Notes: generated by a model not told the origin, from the sequence alone. Counted from the stretch's first letter, positions 34,441 to 46,315 are shown. The stretch: 64,000 bases of DNA from Magnolia sinica (GCF_029962835.1 NC_080589.1:16823586-16887585); one strand, 5' to 3'. Numbers and translations: made by a program.

Positions 34441-34760
34441 GTTTCAGATTTTCGAGAGGTAGTCAATGGGATCGATATAATTCCGATGATATCGACGACT
34501 CGTTCAATTCATCGATTCACTTATCGAGAGGAAGGATGGGACAAGTTATCTCCAGTTTTCGATAATCTTCCATATGTATATATCTTCAAATATTTTCATG
34601 TCAGCTTCAGTATACATATCAAAATTTGTACAAACGTTGTACCATCCAAAATTATAAACATCAATAATGTTTATGCACAAAAAGTTCCTGAGGTATAGAA
34701 ACCTCTGATATATCATGATAATCATAAAAAAATGCATCATTTCAACAACCATCCGGATCT
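34441..34760 (-). mobile_element. Copia-2 LTR remainder fused to pol remnant
   Basis: This is the continuation of the LTR interrupted by copia-1, with CGATATCATCGG-type motifs in the reverse direction. It passes directly into decayed pre-integrase sequence at about 34700. Integrase core, reverse transcriptase and RNase H are absent between the two, so a large internal deletion has occurred. Confidence 0.6.
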
Positions 34761-35383
34761 AAATGCATGACCTGGATATGTTTTCCATGCTCAATTGTTA
34801 CTAAGCATATGGATCAACATTTCCATTGCCATTGATGACATAACAGTGGTCACTAGTGCGAAGATCCTCCATAATCAATTTTCCTGATAGATCCAGAATC
34901 GTGCACTTTTGTTTGTCAAAGGTAACCACATGTTTGTTGTCACATATTTGAGAGATACTTTAAAGATTATGAGTCAATCCTTTTATGCAAAAAGCATTCT
35001 CCTTTTTGAGCATTTCTATTCCTTTTATGGTTCCTTATCCTACTACCTTTGCAGTGCTTCCGTCACTGTAAGTGACTATCCCATCATTAAGATCTGAATA
35101 ATTTGAGAGAAGGGAATTGTCACATGTGACATGTATTGAGCATCCGTTGTTTAGGTACCATTTAGTACTATTGCTTGTTAAATGATTTGAGTGAATAACA
35201 AGGCAATTGCTCTTTTCTTTCACTACCCATTTTGAGACAGAATTTCTTTTTATGGTAGTTTCATTACGGATTTTGGTAGGTATGTTGGGTAACTGAACCA
35301 TGTTTCCTTGTTTCACAAATTCATTAGTTTTCTGATTTAATTCAGCCACCTGATTCAATATCTCCTTCATTCTTTTGGTCATT
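34761..35383 (-). pseudogene. pol: Copia-2 protease and start of pre-integrase, inactive
   Basis: Minus frame 35382-35035 reads KWYLNNGCSIHVTCD where copia proteases have an Asp-Ser-Gly catalytic triplet: Asp is replaced by Asn and Ser by Asn, so the protease is dead. After a stop, other frames continue with THNLKSISQICDNKHVV and LIMEDLRTSDHCYVINGN, resembling the copia-1 pre-integrase strand. Coding decays completely toward 34760. Confidence 0.75.
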
Positions 35384-37180
35384 CTAGGTGGAGATGAGTG
35401 TGTTGTGCCTTTTTTCCATATTGTTTAGTGGATTCTTGGTATTTTGTACTATTTTCCCGGTTTGTTTGTATTTGCCAATATGATTTGGACTAGAATTAGA
35501 TTGAATCCACCTAGGAGCAATACATTCAAATTTAAAATGACTAGAGTCTCCACATGAATGACAGATAGAAGTAGCTTTTGTTTTACTTCCTGATGCAGCT
35601 GATTTCTCACTTATTGATGCTGCATTTTTGGAACATGGTTTGAACTTTTCATATCCTAATCCACTCTTGTCTTTTCCAGGTCTTCCCATCCCTAAGAGTT
35701 TTTTAAAATTTTTCACTATTCTGGGAGAATTTGTAATTTAGTTCAACTGACTTCCTAGATTGTTCTGCATTAAACCTAAGTGTGTGATTTTCATTCTTTA
35801 GATGCTCATTTTCTTCTTTTAATAGATCAATCTGTTTAGTAAGTCTTGATGATTCAGATTTTAGAGATAGATTGATTCTTTCCAGCTTATCATTTTCAGA
35901 GTGGTATTGCTATAATCAAGTGCGTATTGATTTCCAATGTTTTATATAGATCTTTTTGCAGCAATTTATTTTTGTTTTCATTTATCCCAAGTCTTTTAAG
36001 GATATTGATGCTACGGATATAAAGTTGATTATAGGCATCCTGCAGTTTATCCTTTTCTTCTTCTTCTTTCTCTGTTTCCTCATCATCAGATATAAATGAT
36101 TCAGTGGCTTGAGGTTCTTTGATTCTCTTAGTTTCTATGGGAATGTTGGAGGCTGTAAAGACTATAAGAATTTTCAGGGATTTTCGGTCTCCATCACTCT
36201 TTGAGTCACTACATTTTGAATTTGACTCTTCAGTATCATCTCATATGGCTGCCATTGCCTTTCCTTTGGTTTTCCTATTTGGTCATTTAGTGGACAGGTG
36301 TCCAAACTTTCGGCAAGTGTAGCACTGTGGTTCTTTGGATTTTTTACCAGATTTACTTGTAAAATGTTTGTTGTCCAACTGTCTTCCTTTAAATGGTCGG
36401 CAACGGTTTCTAGGGAAGAATTTTCTGAACCATTTAGCCAACAGAGCCACTTCCTCATCTTCATTCTCCCTTTCACTTTCATCTTCTTCATTTGTAGTGT
36501 TCTTTGAAGTTTTCAGGACAATACTTTTGGGTTTGGGAGCTTACTCGAAGTGTAGTTCAAATGTTTGTAGGGAACCTACGAGTTCTTCTACCTTCATTTC
36601 ATCCATGTTTCTACGTTCTTCAATAATTGTAACTTTCGAGTTGAATCGTTTCGGTAAGGATCTAAAAATTTTCCTACCGATTTTTGGAACCGGAACTTTT
36701 TCTCCTAATCTACTCATGGAGTTACAAATGATGTTCAGTTTTGTGAAAAACTCAATGAAGGTCTCATGCTCTTCCATTATGAGACTTTCAAATTGTGATG
36801 TTAGGAGTTGTAATTTGGATCTTTTTACTGTGCTGGTTCCCTCATGAGTTGTTTCCAATAAGTCCCATGCTTCTTTAGCAGTTCCACACATACTAATTTA
36901 ATTGAAGACTTGTTAGGACAAAGCACAATAGATAGCATTCATTGCTTTAGCTTCAGAAGTTTGTTTCTCTTTATTGAATGTTGTCCACATTTCTTTGGAT
37001 TTTGGTTTGGTAATAGTTGTGCGATTTTCAAGTATTATTTGCTCGGTTGGTGGCACATATCCTTTTTCAATAATGTCCCAAAGATCTCAGAAAGTAATGC
37101 ATTCTAGCCTTCTAGTACGAATAATTTGATCCATCAAATACAAGAGGTCTAGTTACAGATGAGCCCTCTCCTTTGGCCAT
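35384..37180 (-). pseudogene. gag: Copia-2 gag, multiply broken
   Basis: Read right to left: the start (ATG complement at 37178-37180) gives RPLVFDGSNYSY then a stop where Trp is usual (TGG to TAG). An open part (36891-36541) has KEAWDLLETTHEGT and VEELVGSLQTFELHF. A CCHC knuckle (CYTCRKFGHLS) lies near 36320. A Glu/Lys-rich linker follows, and a second knuckle-like CHSCGDSSHFKFEC near 35560. The order parallels copia-1 gag, and the two families look related. Numerous stops and shifts make it non-functional. Confidence 0.8.
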
Positions 37181-37231
37181 ATTACCAACTTTAGTCAAGA
37201 TCACTCTCTGGCGGTGAAGCCCTTAAGAGAG

Positions 37232-37248
37232 ACCCTCTCTAATACCAA
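37232..37248 (-). promoter_or_regulatory. Primer binding site of copia-2
   Basis: On the minus strand the sequence reads TTGGTATTAGAGAGGG, matching initiator tRNA-Met with one or two differences. It directly abuts the inner LTR edge at 37250. Confidence 0.7.
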
Positions 37249-37249
37249 T

Positions 37250-39606
37250 TGAAATTAAGGTAATGACCGCTTTAGTTGAAGTAGGAATATGCCAAGATGT
37301 CTTAGAGGAGGGTGAATAGGACTTTTAAAATTTTATGATGATTTAAAACCTATCAACCCTATCCTTGCCTAATATGCAAATAATAGGATTTCTTCAATAT
37401 AATTCTATTAGTTTCCAAGCCAGATAGAGGATCCAATCATAAGACTATTCAAAAGATAAATAAGATGTACAACATAGTTCGTGATGGATGTGACTGTGTG
37501 TGAGGTGTGATTTTACTTAGTTCTAGATAATCAAGTACACATGCAATATGAGAACATTCAGAGAAATCACACAAGCAGTAGAAGTAAATAGCAATCTCAA
37601 ACACAGTCATTTTTATAGTGGTTCAACTACGTGTCTACTCCACTTTCAGCGGACGCACTTAACCCTTGAGTGTATCAGATCACACAACGGAGGTTTCAAA
37701 TCAGGTTCACCTCAAACCAGTACAACCTACACCAGGCTGACTCTAACGTGTCTCCACGACACAAGTTTAAGCCCCACACAGAAGTAAGGGTCAAAACACA
37801 GCACCCAGATTTTAGGCCACACAGGCTAAGGATCCACACAAGGAACCTAACAGTTTATGCCCTACACAAGAATAAAGGTTAACAGACAGCACCTTAGTTT
37901 TAGACCACACAGGTCGAGGGCCTACACAAGGACCTAAGTTTATGCTCTCTACAAAGCAAGGGTCAACACACAACACCCCCACGTACTCTCCCGTCGAAGG
38001 CCTCCTACGAGGACTTGAAAGGGGTGAGAAGCACCTTTGACCCAATCCTACAAAAGGAATGATTAAAATGGTCTCTAGACTCTAATGACTTACTTATAAG
38101 TAGATGAGCCCCATTTAGTACGTTGATGAAGATCTCCTCCTTTGATGACGAAGAATCTTCAGCTCCCTTCAGCACGGGTTGGGCCAAGGTTATGTTAGAA
38201 TCTAACTCTATTAAATGTTTTCCTATTTGAGAAATAGAGTGATTCCAATCATTTATGCATTCAAGGTATCCCAGCTCAATGATTTGCTATTAAGGTGGTA
38301 GCTACAGGATCCTTGAATGCGGAAGTTCATTCCCCAATCCACTCTATTGAATATCAACGATGAGGGTGGATTGGAGGATGAACTCCCATGAGAGAAAAGG
38401 GCTTAGGGTATATGATCTAAATTAAACACTCAAAAGCTCTATTTATTTTTTCTACAAACAACCAAAGGCAAGCTCTCATTAAATAGGAAAAAAGTTCCAA
38501 CGGAAATAAAATAGTCATATTTTTGATAGAGTTCTATATCATCGAGCAGGGTTCGATATCATCGAGTGTATACTCTCGATAGCATCGAATGGCCGCTCGA
38601 TGACACGAACTCAATTTGTCAAACGCTTTTGAACCTTTTTACTAACTGGTCGAGGAAATCGAACACTCTTCGATGTCATCGGATTTCGAACTCCGATTTC
38701 ATCAAAACAAGGTTCGATTCCTCGACATTTGAAAATATGAGAGTATTTTTGCCTTTGAAACTTAACAAGTATTTGATATGATCAAGCATCCTTCTATATC
38801 ATCGAAATTTGAATATCAATGATATCGATGATGATGATATCGATGACGATGTCAACCCATCGATATTTTTAAGGAATTTTCCTATAAGCTTGCTGGACAG
38901 TTTGTGTCCTCTTTCAATGGCATCGACCTGGTCTCGATATGATCGATATTTGAATATCGTTTTTATTGAGTGATCCTCGATACTTGAAAGATTTTACCTG
39001 AAAGCTTGCTGGATAGTTTTGTGTCCTAATCCGATATCATCTAAGGTCTTTCAATATCATCGAGGTTTGAATTTCGAGGATATCAAGGCTCTCTTCGAGA
39101 TATCGAACATCATATGATTTGCCTTAACAGCATATTGGACACAATTGACCAGATGTCGATTTTATCGAGCCATCTTGAGGAATTCGAGATTCAAAATTCG
39201 ATGATATCGAACATTCCATCGATTCATCGATAATTCAGTCCAGAATTCTTTGTAGTTGCTAGACATCTGAAGTCCTCAATTCGATAATATCAAGTGAGTT
39301 TCGAGGACATCGATAACAGGGTTCGATTTCATCGAACCATGTATCGATAAATCAACAAAGGCAGAAAACTTAGAGATTTTCTTGATTTTGCAAAATAGTT
39401 TTCCCACCTTAAACCTTAAGATGTTCTATCCATTTTAAAGGGTTTTATATACCTGGTGTTTTGGGACATGGGATGTGAAGCTAAAGTTTACCTTTAACAA
39501 GTTCGAGCACAAATCCTGTTGAGGCAGATGCTTAAACAATCTTCTTATAAGGCTCACTTGTCTTGCTTACTCAACACTCACGCTAATTGACAAACTAGAG
39601 CACTTT
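37250..39606 (-). mobile_element. Copia-2 5' LTR (right side), outer end uncertain
   Basis: The inner edge is fixed by the primer binding site. Bases 37315-38163 match the left LTR fragment. Beyond 38163 the two copies differ. A long stretch (about 38520-39370) is packed with short near-palindromes such as TCGATATCATCGA. The LTR appears to end just before the palindromic-element terminus at 39607. No target duplication could be identified, so the outer limit is tentative. Confidence 0.6.
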
Positions 39607-39658
39607 CACAAAGCACCGACCACCAGCTATTGGCTGGTGGTAGGGGGAGTAGCCAATT
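39607..39658. mobile_element. Right terminus of the palindromic element begun at 23216
   Basis: CACAAAGCACCGACCACCAGC followed by GGCTGGTGGTAGGGGGAGTAGCCAATT is the reverse complement of the 23216 terminus. Only the terminal 50 or so bases remain on this side. Confidence 0.6.
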
Positions 39659-39659
39659 T

Positions 39660-40145
39660 ATTTTCGCAACACTCCTACCGAAGTGGCGTCACTAGTTATA
39701 TGTGTTCCACCAAGATGTGTGTTTTGTATCCACACCGTCCATCAATTCGGAGAGATGTATGAATTATATCCACAATGTCCATCCATTTTTTCATATCATT
39801 TTAGATTATAGTAGATTAAAAAAAATGCATATCTACGTATCAAGTGGACCACACCACAGGAAATGGTGCTAAGGATGGCCATCATTGAAACCTTTTTAGG
39901 GTCCACCATATTGTTTATTTGTCATCCAACCTGTTGATACAGTCATATATAACTAGATGAAGTGAAAAGGTAAATATCATCTTAATCAAAAACTTTTGTG
40001 GCCCCCGAGAATTTTTCAATGGTAGGAATTTAATCCCCACTTTGTGGTCCATTTGAGCCTTGGATCTTCGTTATTAAAATGATACGTATAAATGGATGGG
40101 CAGTGTGGATAGAATTCATACATCTTATTGACCCCTTAGCGGCCC
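39660..40145. mobile_element. Palindromic-family element
   Basis: Landmarks in order: ACCAAGATGTGTGTTTTG, CACACCGTCCATC, GGACCACACCACAGG, TTGTCATCCAACCTGTTGAT, AAAACTTTTGTGGCCCCCG, TGTGGTCCATTTGAGCCTTG and ATGGATGGGCAGTGTGG. It runs into the CATC satellite on the right. Terminal repeats not resolved. Confidence 0.6.
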
Positions 40146-40950
40146 ATTGGAGCCTCATTCATCTCATCTCCCATCCAACCATTGCATCTTACATCCAACC
40201 ATCCATTCATCTCATACAATCATCTAAACATCCATCAATCCATCTATCCAACCATTCCATCCATCTATATATCCAGTCATCCAAACACCCATCCATGCAT
40301 CTATCCATCCAACCATACCATCCATCTATCCAACATTGAACCATCTCGTTCATACATCTGATCATCCCATCAATCATCAAAACATCCATCCATCCATCCA
40401 TGCCATCTATCCATACAACCACCCCACTCATCCATCCATCTAACCATCTCATCCATCCATTCATCCATCTATCCAAGTTATCCATCTAACCAACCCATCC
40501 ATCCATTCATTCTATCTAATCATCAAAACATCCATCCATCCACATCATCTATCCATCCAAACAACCGCCCATCCATTCCCATCCCGACCATCCAATCATC
40601 TATCCTTCCCATCCAAACATCCATCCATTCCATCCAACCATCCATCCCATCGATCAATCTATCAATATCCATCCATCTAACCATCTAACCATCCCATCGA
40701 TCAATCTATCCATCCGTCCATCCAATCATCAGATCCGTCTATCTAACCATCCAACCATCCCATCCAAACATCCATCCATCCCATCAATCCATCCCAAATA
40801 TCTCATTCATCGGTCCATCCATCCCATCTATTCACATATTGATCCATCCAACCAACCATCCAACCATCCTATCTATCCATCCATCTAACTATTCCATCCA
40901 ACCATCCAACTATCCATCCATCCCATCCATCCACCATTCAATCGATGATT
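40146..40950. repeat. CATC/CATCCAAC minisatellite array
   Basis: About 800 bases composed almost entirely of CATC, CATCCATC and CATCCAACCATC variants. The array starts where the preceding element's own ATCCATCC motifs end, suggesting it grew from them. Open frames over it (86 and 92 codons) are repeat artefacts. Confidence 0.95.
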
Positions 40951-40956
40951 AGAGGT

Positions 40957-41405
40957 TGGTTTAATGGTTGAAAGCACTTTGTGTTGTACGATCATTGATT
41001 GAGAGGTTGATCTTGTGATTGTCGATGATGTGCAACATTCGATTGTTTATTGGAGACTTAATGAAGTGATGTATGATGATTTCCACCATCCGATAAAGGA
41101 TTCGAGGTTGATCGGATGGTTAACAACACTTTTTGTCGTTCGATTGTTGATTGGAGGTTGATGAAGCGATTATTGATGTGCACCATTCCATCGTCAATAG
41201 AGGAATTGATAACAAGATTTATGTTGGTTTGTACCGTTCAATCATTAATTGGAGGTTCATCAGATGTTCAACAATACTTCGTGTCGTCCGATTGTTAATT
41301 AGGAAGTTGATCGAGCGATCATCAATAATGTGCACTGTTTGATCGTCGATCAGGAACTTATTGAGACAATATACGTTGGTTTCCACTGTTTAATTGATGA
41401 GCACA
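40957..41405. repeat. Degenerate 150 bp tandem repeat, about three units
   Basis: Landmarks CACTTTGTGTTGTACGATC, CACTTTTTGTCGTTCGATT and TACTTCGTGTCGTCCGATT lie about 152 and 148 bases apart. Each is followed by GATTGGAGGTTGAT-like sequence and a GATGTGCACC-like stretch. Confidence 0.75.
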
Positions 41406-41429
41406 CAGACAGATGGAAAAAAACTATTC

Positions 41430-43370
41430 ATAAGAGTACACGGGCAGATAATTTATGATGTTATTGCAAATACTCTACCCTTTTGCAATGAAACTACATT
41501 CGTCGTAAAAAGTTTCAGTTGGAATTTGTTGCAACGAGTTAACTTAGTCGTCACTAAAATAAACCATTTGTAGCGATTTTTGTGTTGTTGTAAAAAAAAT
41601 AATGTTTTGCGACGACACTCAATTCGTCGCATGAAGTGGACATTAGCGATGACAATTGAAACGCGTGGCGAAACATCTTTCCTACCATGTAATTTTTTTG
41701 AGAAAAATTGGTGGAAAATGTTTTAACGACGATAATTATAGCTCGTCGCAAAAACATCGACTATCTGCGATACTTTACAATGTTGTTGCAAATACTCTAC
41801 CATTTCGCAATGAAATCACATTCATCGCAAAAAGTTTCAGTTGATATTTGTCGCAACGAGTTAATCCGGTCGTTGCTAAAACAAACTATTTGCAGCGACT
41901 TTTTTGTCGTTGTAAAAAATAATATTTTGCGACGACACTTAATTCGTCGCATAAAGTGGACATTAGCGAGAAAAATTGGTGGAAAATGTTTTAGCGATGA
42001 TAATTATAGCTCGTCACAAAAATGTCGATTATTTGTGATGATTTACAATATTGTTGCAAATACTCTACCATTTCGCAATGAAACTACATTTGTCGCAAAA
42101 AAATTCAGTTGGTATTTATTGCAACGAGTTAACCTGGTCGTCCCTAAAACAAACTATTTGCAGTGACTTTTTTGTCATTGCAAAAAATAATGTTTTGCGA
42201 CGATACTTAATTCGTCGTATAAAGTAGACATTAGCGATAACGATTGAAATGCGTGGCAAAACGTCTTTCTCGCTATGTAATTTTTTAAAGAAAAATTGGT
42301 GGGAAACGTTTTAGCGATGATACTTATAGCTCGTCACAAAAACATTGACTATTTGTAATGATTTACAATGTTGTTGCAAATACTCTAACATTTCGCCATG
42401 AAACTATATTCGTCGCAAAAAGTTTCAGTTGGTATTTATCGCAACGAGTTAACCTAGTCATTGCTAAAACAAACTATTTGCAGCGACTTTTATGTCATTG
42501 TAATAAATAATGTTTTGCCACAATACTCAATTCGTTGCATAAAGTAGACATTAACGAAGACGATATAAATGCGTGGTGAAACGTCTTTCCCGCCATGTAA
42601 TTTTTTCGAGAGAAATTGGTGAGAAATGTTTTAGCAATGATAATTATAACTTGTCGCAAAAATGTCTACTGTTTGTGATGATTTACAATGTTGTTGCAAA
42701 TACTCTACCATTTTGCAATAAAACTACGTTCGTCGCAAAAAGTTTCAGTTTATATTTGTCGCAACAAGTTAACTTGGTCGTCGCTAAAATAGACTATTTG
42801 TAGCACCTTTCATCAATTCGTCGCATAAAGTGAACATTAGCGATGACTATAGAAATGCGTTGCGAAACGTCTTTCCCGCCATGTAAATTTTCTAGGAGAA
42901 ATTGATTATAACTCGTCGCAAAAACTTTGATTATTTGCAATGATTTACAATGTTGTTGCAAATACTATAACATTTCGTAATGAAACTACATTCGTCACAA
43001 AAAGTATAATTTAGTATTTTTTGCAAAGAGTTGAATTAGTCGTTGTAGAAGCTACTATTTGCGACAACTTTTGTGTCGTTATAAAAAAAAAAATTTTAAC
43101 GACACCTAATTTGTCACAAAAAGTGGCTATTAGCGATGACTGGTTAAGATCGTTGTAAAAAATTCATCTGATAACTTTTTGCGACAAGTTTTGTGACGAT
43201 AATTGAAGCTCGTCGCAAAAAAGTTAACTATTAGCGACGATTTAAACTGTTATCATAAATAATCTATTTTTTGCAACGACTTGAAATTTCTTTGTAAAAA
43301 ATTGCATTTCCCAATGAAATTAGACTCGTCGCTAAAAAAATCGTTGCAAAAAGTCTAATTTGTTGTAGTG
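41430..43370. repeat. Right subterminal array of the CACTA element
   Basis: Six units share TTGTTGCAAATACTCTA (41471, 41793, 42061, 42381, 42701, 42963). Spacings are about 320 bases, or about 265 where part of the unit is missing. Each unit carries several TCGTCGCAAAA / TTTGCGACGA motifs. The open frames inside (152, 76 and other codons) are unit-length artefacts. Confidence 0.85.
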
Positions 43371-43373
43371 AGT

Positions 43374-43482
43374 ACACCAATGTATATAACGTGACAACAT
43401 TATTTTAAGTGCACCCCTAAAACCCTAACCCCCTAACCCGTCCTCTATATAAGGATCCTATTGTATAGGGGAAACACACACA

Positions 43483-43531
<49 letters not shown>

Positions 43532-43843
43532 ACACTTGGGCATCACCCCTTCCCTCAGGCGTCTCACCTAATAGAAGAGAAAGAGAGAAGTAAGAGAAAT
43601 ACCTTCCTCTCATCACCCTCCACATCCATCATCACCTGTTTGTCTTCTCTTGTAAGGGTGTTTCCTTGGCCTTACTAGAGATAATGTGTTCTTTCTTAGG
43701 TGATCTTTTCATTTTTGACAGATTGGGAAGGGACTTTTCGGTTAGGAGATGGACATCGATAAATCTACATTGTGAAATTCGTTTACCCAACTGATTGTGA
43801 AGAGGTCCAAACCGTTCTTATTTTGATCCTTATGGAAAACTGA
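43374..43843 (+). repeat. Block X, copy 2, right part
   Basis: Continues block X after the CACTA element: ACACCAATGTATATAACGTG, a TATA-like CTCTATATAAGG at 43442-43453, CA and GA microsatellites (43474-43528), then TTGGGCATCACCCCTTCCC through TTATTTTGATCCTTATG, matching 19443-19777. Confidence 0.85.
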
Positions 43844-44700
43844 CATTATTACATTAGGGATTCGGATGGAAATTGATTATATGGAAGGAAAATCTGGAAA
43901 AACCAAAAAAGCCTCTAGTCCACCTTGTTAATTAGGTTGATCTCCAACAATTTTTAGGATTTACAGTTGATTGGATCCAGTAGGCCGCAACTACATATCA
44001 TTGTAAGGGCTTCAGTAATGGAAAAGAAAGGTGTTACAAACCTTTCCCCACTTATACTAGAGTATGGTCTTTGCTTTACAGGATTTAGCTTTTTTTCTTT
44101 TTCTTTTTGGATTATACGGTTTTATAGACACCTTTCCCTTCTATTTCTCTTCTCTTTCTTTCTTTCTTTTACATTCTCTCATAATTATTTCTACTCAAAA
44201 CTCAATCTCTATCCCCCTCTTTCCTCCTCGGAATTGTCTATCTTGAATGGAGAAGAAACCTCTTTTATAAAAATGTTGGCAGCAATCCAATTACTACTAG
44301 TGGCAATTGGATTTCCGCCAATTGTTTTGTCGGTTGGATTTCAATCCCAAAATTCTCTTTAGACAGAAAGTTTACGGCTTCGAGCTCAATAGTGGGCAGC
44401 GGGAATTGGATTCCCACTATTAATCCACAAACTCGAATCCCATGGCATTCTTCATGTACGGTATCTTGACGTTGATTGGTATACAATTCAGGTGTTCCTA
44501 GAATCGGTTTCAATGGTTGGTTCGTATCCAACGGTAGATTTTCCTATCTTTAGTGGAGTGTTTACACCAAACTAATCAGACGATCCCAACCATCCAATAG
44601 GACTTCTCCGTGTGCAATGCATGCAGTTACTTTTTATTCTTGGGTGTTGTTTACAGGCCATTGATCGAATGGTTAGGATCTTCCCATCAGTGCAATTTAG
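43844..44700. other. No gene recognised
   Basis: Low-complexity pyrimidine stretches around 44085-44230. A 131-codon plus frame at 43967-44362 is Phe/Leu/Ser-rich because of that composition and has no recognisable motif. I do not call it. Confidence 0.5.
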
Positions 44701-45046
44701 GGCTTGTTTGATTTTCTAATTCACGGGACCATGCCACTAGAAGAAGGGAATCGAACACTTACCATTAAAAACCTCATAGGCCCACTGTTTCTTTTTGTGT
44801 AGGCCATTTGAGTGTTCAATCTGCCTAATTTTTCGGTTAATGCCTTAAAATATTGTGTTAAAACGGCTGAATGTAATGGATTTATCATATACATCACCTT
44901 AAGGTCCACAAATTTAAAATAATTCTTTTGAACTGGTGCCCAAGATAAAAAGTACGGTTCATTTTCAAACTATTTTGAAACGGATGAAATGGAAATAATT
45001 ACCATTTCAAGAATATTTACACCTCCACTGAAAAATCAAACACGCC
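44701..45046. mobile_element. MITE with GGCTTGTTTGATTTTC ends
   Basis: Left end GGCTTGTTTGATTTTC and right end GAAAAATCAAACACGCC are near-perfect inverted copies. About 350 bases, no coding capacity. Its right end was copied by the 72 bp duplication that follows. Confidence 0.65.
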
Positions 45047-45160
45047 CATGGGAAATAGATTGGCTACTCCCCTGCCACTATGGTCGGTTTACACCTCCAC
45101 TGAAAAATCAAACACGCCCATGGGAAATAGATTGGCTACTCCCCTGCCACTATGGTCGGT
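45017..45160. repeat. Exact 72 bp tandem duplication
   Basis: Two identical 72-base copies start TTTACACCTCCACTG and end GCCACTATGGTCGG. Each contains the right end of the 44701 MITE and the left end (GATTGGCTACTCCCC) of the next element, so the duplication straddles their junction. Confidence 0.95.
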
Positions 45161-46315
45161 GCTTTGTAGGCCCCACCATGATGTATTTGTTTCATCCATT
45201 CGTAAAGATCATTTTATGTCTTAATCCCAAAAATTAGAGGGATATAAGGGGTCGTTTGGCACCTTGGATTGGAGAGGATTGAAGGGGATTAGAGGGGGTT
45301 TCAAATCCCCTTAGTTGTTTGGCAGCTTAAAGCAACTGGGGATTGCCAATCAAGGGGGTTCCCAATCCCCTCTTTGAGGGGGTTTGTAATCCAAGGTGAG
45401 AGCTTGGATTACACCTAAAATCATTTCAATAGTTGCAGGTATAAATGTATGTCACTGTACACTATCATTCTACTGGACACATGGCCCACTAACGATGATC
45501 AGCACCGTCCAAACATTGTTCATGTAGATTAGCACCGTCCAAATATTGTCCAGCACCATCCAAACATTGTCCATATTAATCAACGGTTAAAAATTGTTGG
45601 TTAGTCACTCGGACATAATCTTGTGCTTGCGGTCCATCTGAGACTTGGAATTTCATCATTTTTAGGGAAAGCATATATTTTAGCGGGCTTATCACAACCA
45701 TAGTGTCAAAAATTATATATCTCACTAATTGGGGATATTAAAGTTGATTTAGTAATTAAATTTAAACCCCTGTAAATATACCATGTATAGGTATTTTTGA
45801 ATTAAAGTTGATTCACACTCCAGGGTGCCAAACACATCGAGAGGATTGCCAATCCAGGGGGTTTCCAATCCTGGGGGTTGCGAATCCAGGGGGTTCCAAA
45901 TCCACGCTCCCAAACAGGCCCTAAATCTCATGTGGACCACACCACAGGAAAACAATAGTAATTGGATATCCACCATTAAAATCCTCCTAAGGCCCGCTGT
46001 ACTGTTTATTTGACATCCAATCTGTTGATTAGGTCATACAGGCGCAAATGAAGGGAGAAAAAAGATCAGCTTGATCCAAAACTTTTATGGCCCCCAAAAA
46101 GTTTTTAATAGTCGATGTTCATTCAACACTATTTCCTGTAACGTGGTCTATTTGAGATTTTGATATACCTTACCTTTTTTTGTATCATAAGATAAAATGA
46201 TCTTTAAAAATAGATGGATGGCATGGATGAAACATATACATCATGGTGGGCCCCACAGAGCACCGACCACCAGCCATTGGCTGGTCGCAGGGGGAGAAGC
46301 CGATCCGTTGCCCCG
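45130..46315. mobile_element. Palindromic element with a nested Tourist-like MITE
   Basis: Left end GATTGGCTACTCCCCTGCC, then GTCGGTGCTTTGTAGGCCCC. Right end GGTGGGCCCCACAGAGCACC...GGGGGAGAAGCCGATC, the inverted form. Interior landmarks (GGACCACACCACAGG, AAAACTTTTATGGCCCCC) match the copy at 23216. It is interrupted at 45248-45921 by another MITE. Without that insertion it would be about 510 bases. Confidence 0.8.
45248..45921. mobile_element. Tourist/PIF-Harbinger-like MITE, TSD TAA
   Basis: Ends GGGGTCGTTTGGCACC and CTCCCAAACAGGCCC are inverted matches. TAA flanks both sides (45245-45247 and 45922-45924), the 3-base duplication typical of PIF/Harbinger. Inner repeats of AATCCCC/GGGGATT are frequent. 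The host element reads through correctly when it is removed (GGGATATAA|ATCTCATG). Confidence 0.85.

Larger units (their letters stand above)
20075..43370. mobile_element. CACTA transposon, non-autonomous, heavily nested, TSD AGT
   Basis: Left terminus CACTACAACAA at 20075 and right terminus TTGTTGTAGTG ending 43370 are perfect inverted copies. AGT flanks both sides (20072-20074 and 43371-43373), the 3-base duplication expected for this superfamily. Subterminal arrays of GCGACGA-type repeats occupy 20075-20935 and about 41430-43370. The unoccupied paralogous site in block X copy 1 confirms both edges. No TNP2-type transposase is visible, so this copy is non-autonomous or gutted. Most of its length is later insertions (palindromic element, two copia elements, satellites). 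Confidence 0.88.

Noticed and set aside
36335-36847. A 170-codon plus-strand frame
   Set aside because: It is the reverse complement of copia-2 gag, whose minus-strand motifs are clear.
40079-40485. Open frames of 86 and 92 codons rich in His, Pro and Ser or Trp, Met and Asp
   Set aside because: They are translations of the CATC minisatellite.
41708-42166. A 152-codon frame with internal repeats
   Set aside because: It runs across two units of the CACTA subterminal array and repeats with their period.
41430-43370. CRISPR-like array because of regular spacing
   Set aside because: Units are about 320 bp and degenerate, have no unique spacers, and belong to a eukaryotic transposon end.
43967-44362. 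A 131-codon Phe-rich frame that might be a membrane protein
   Set aside because: Composition follows a T/C-rich stretch, with no promoter, splice pattern or recognisable family.
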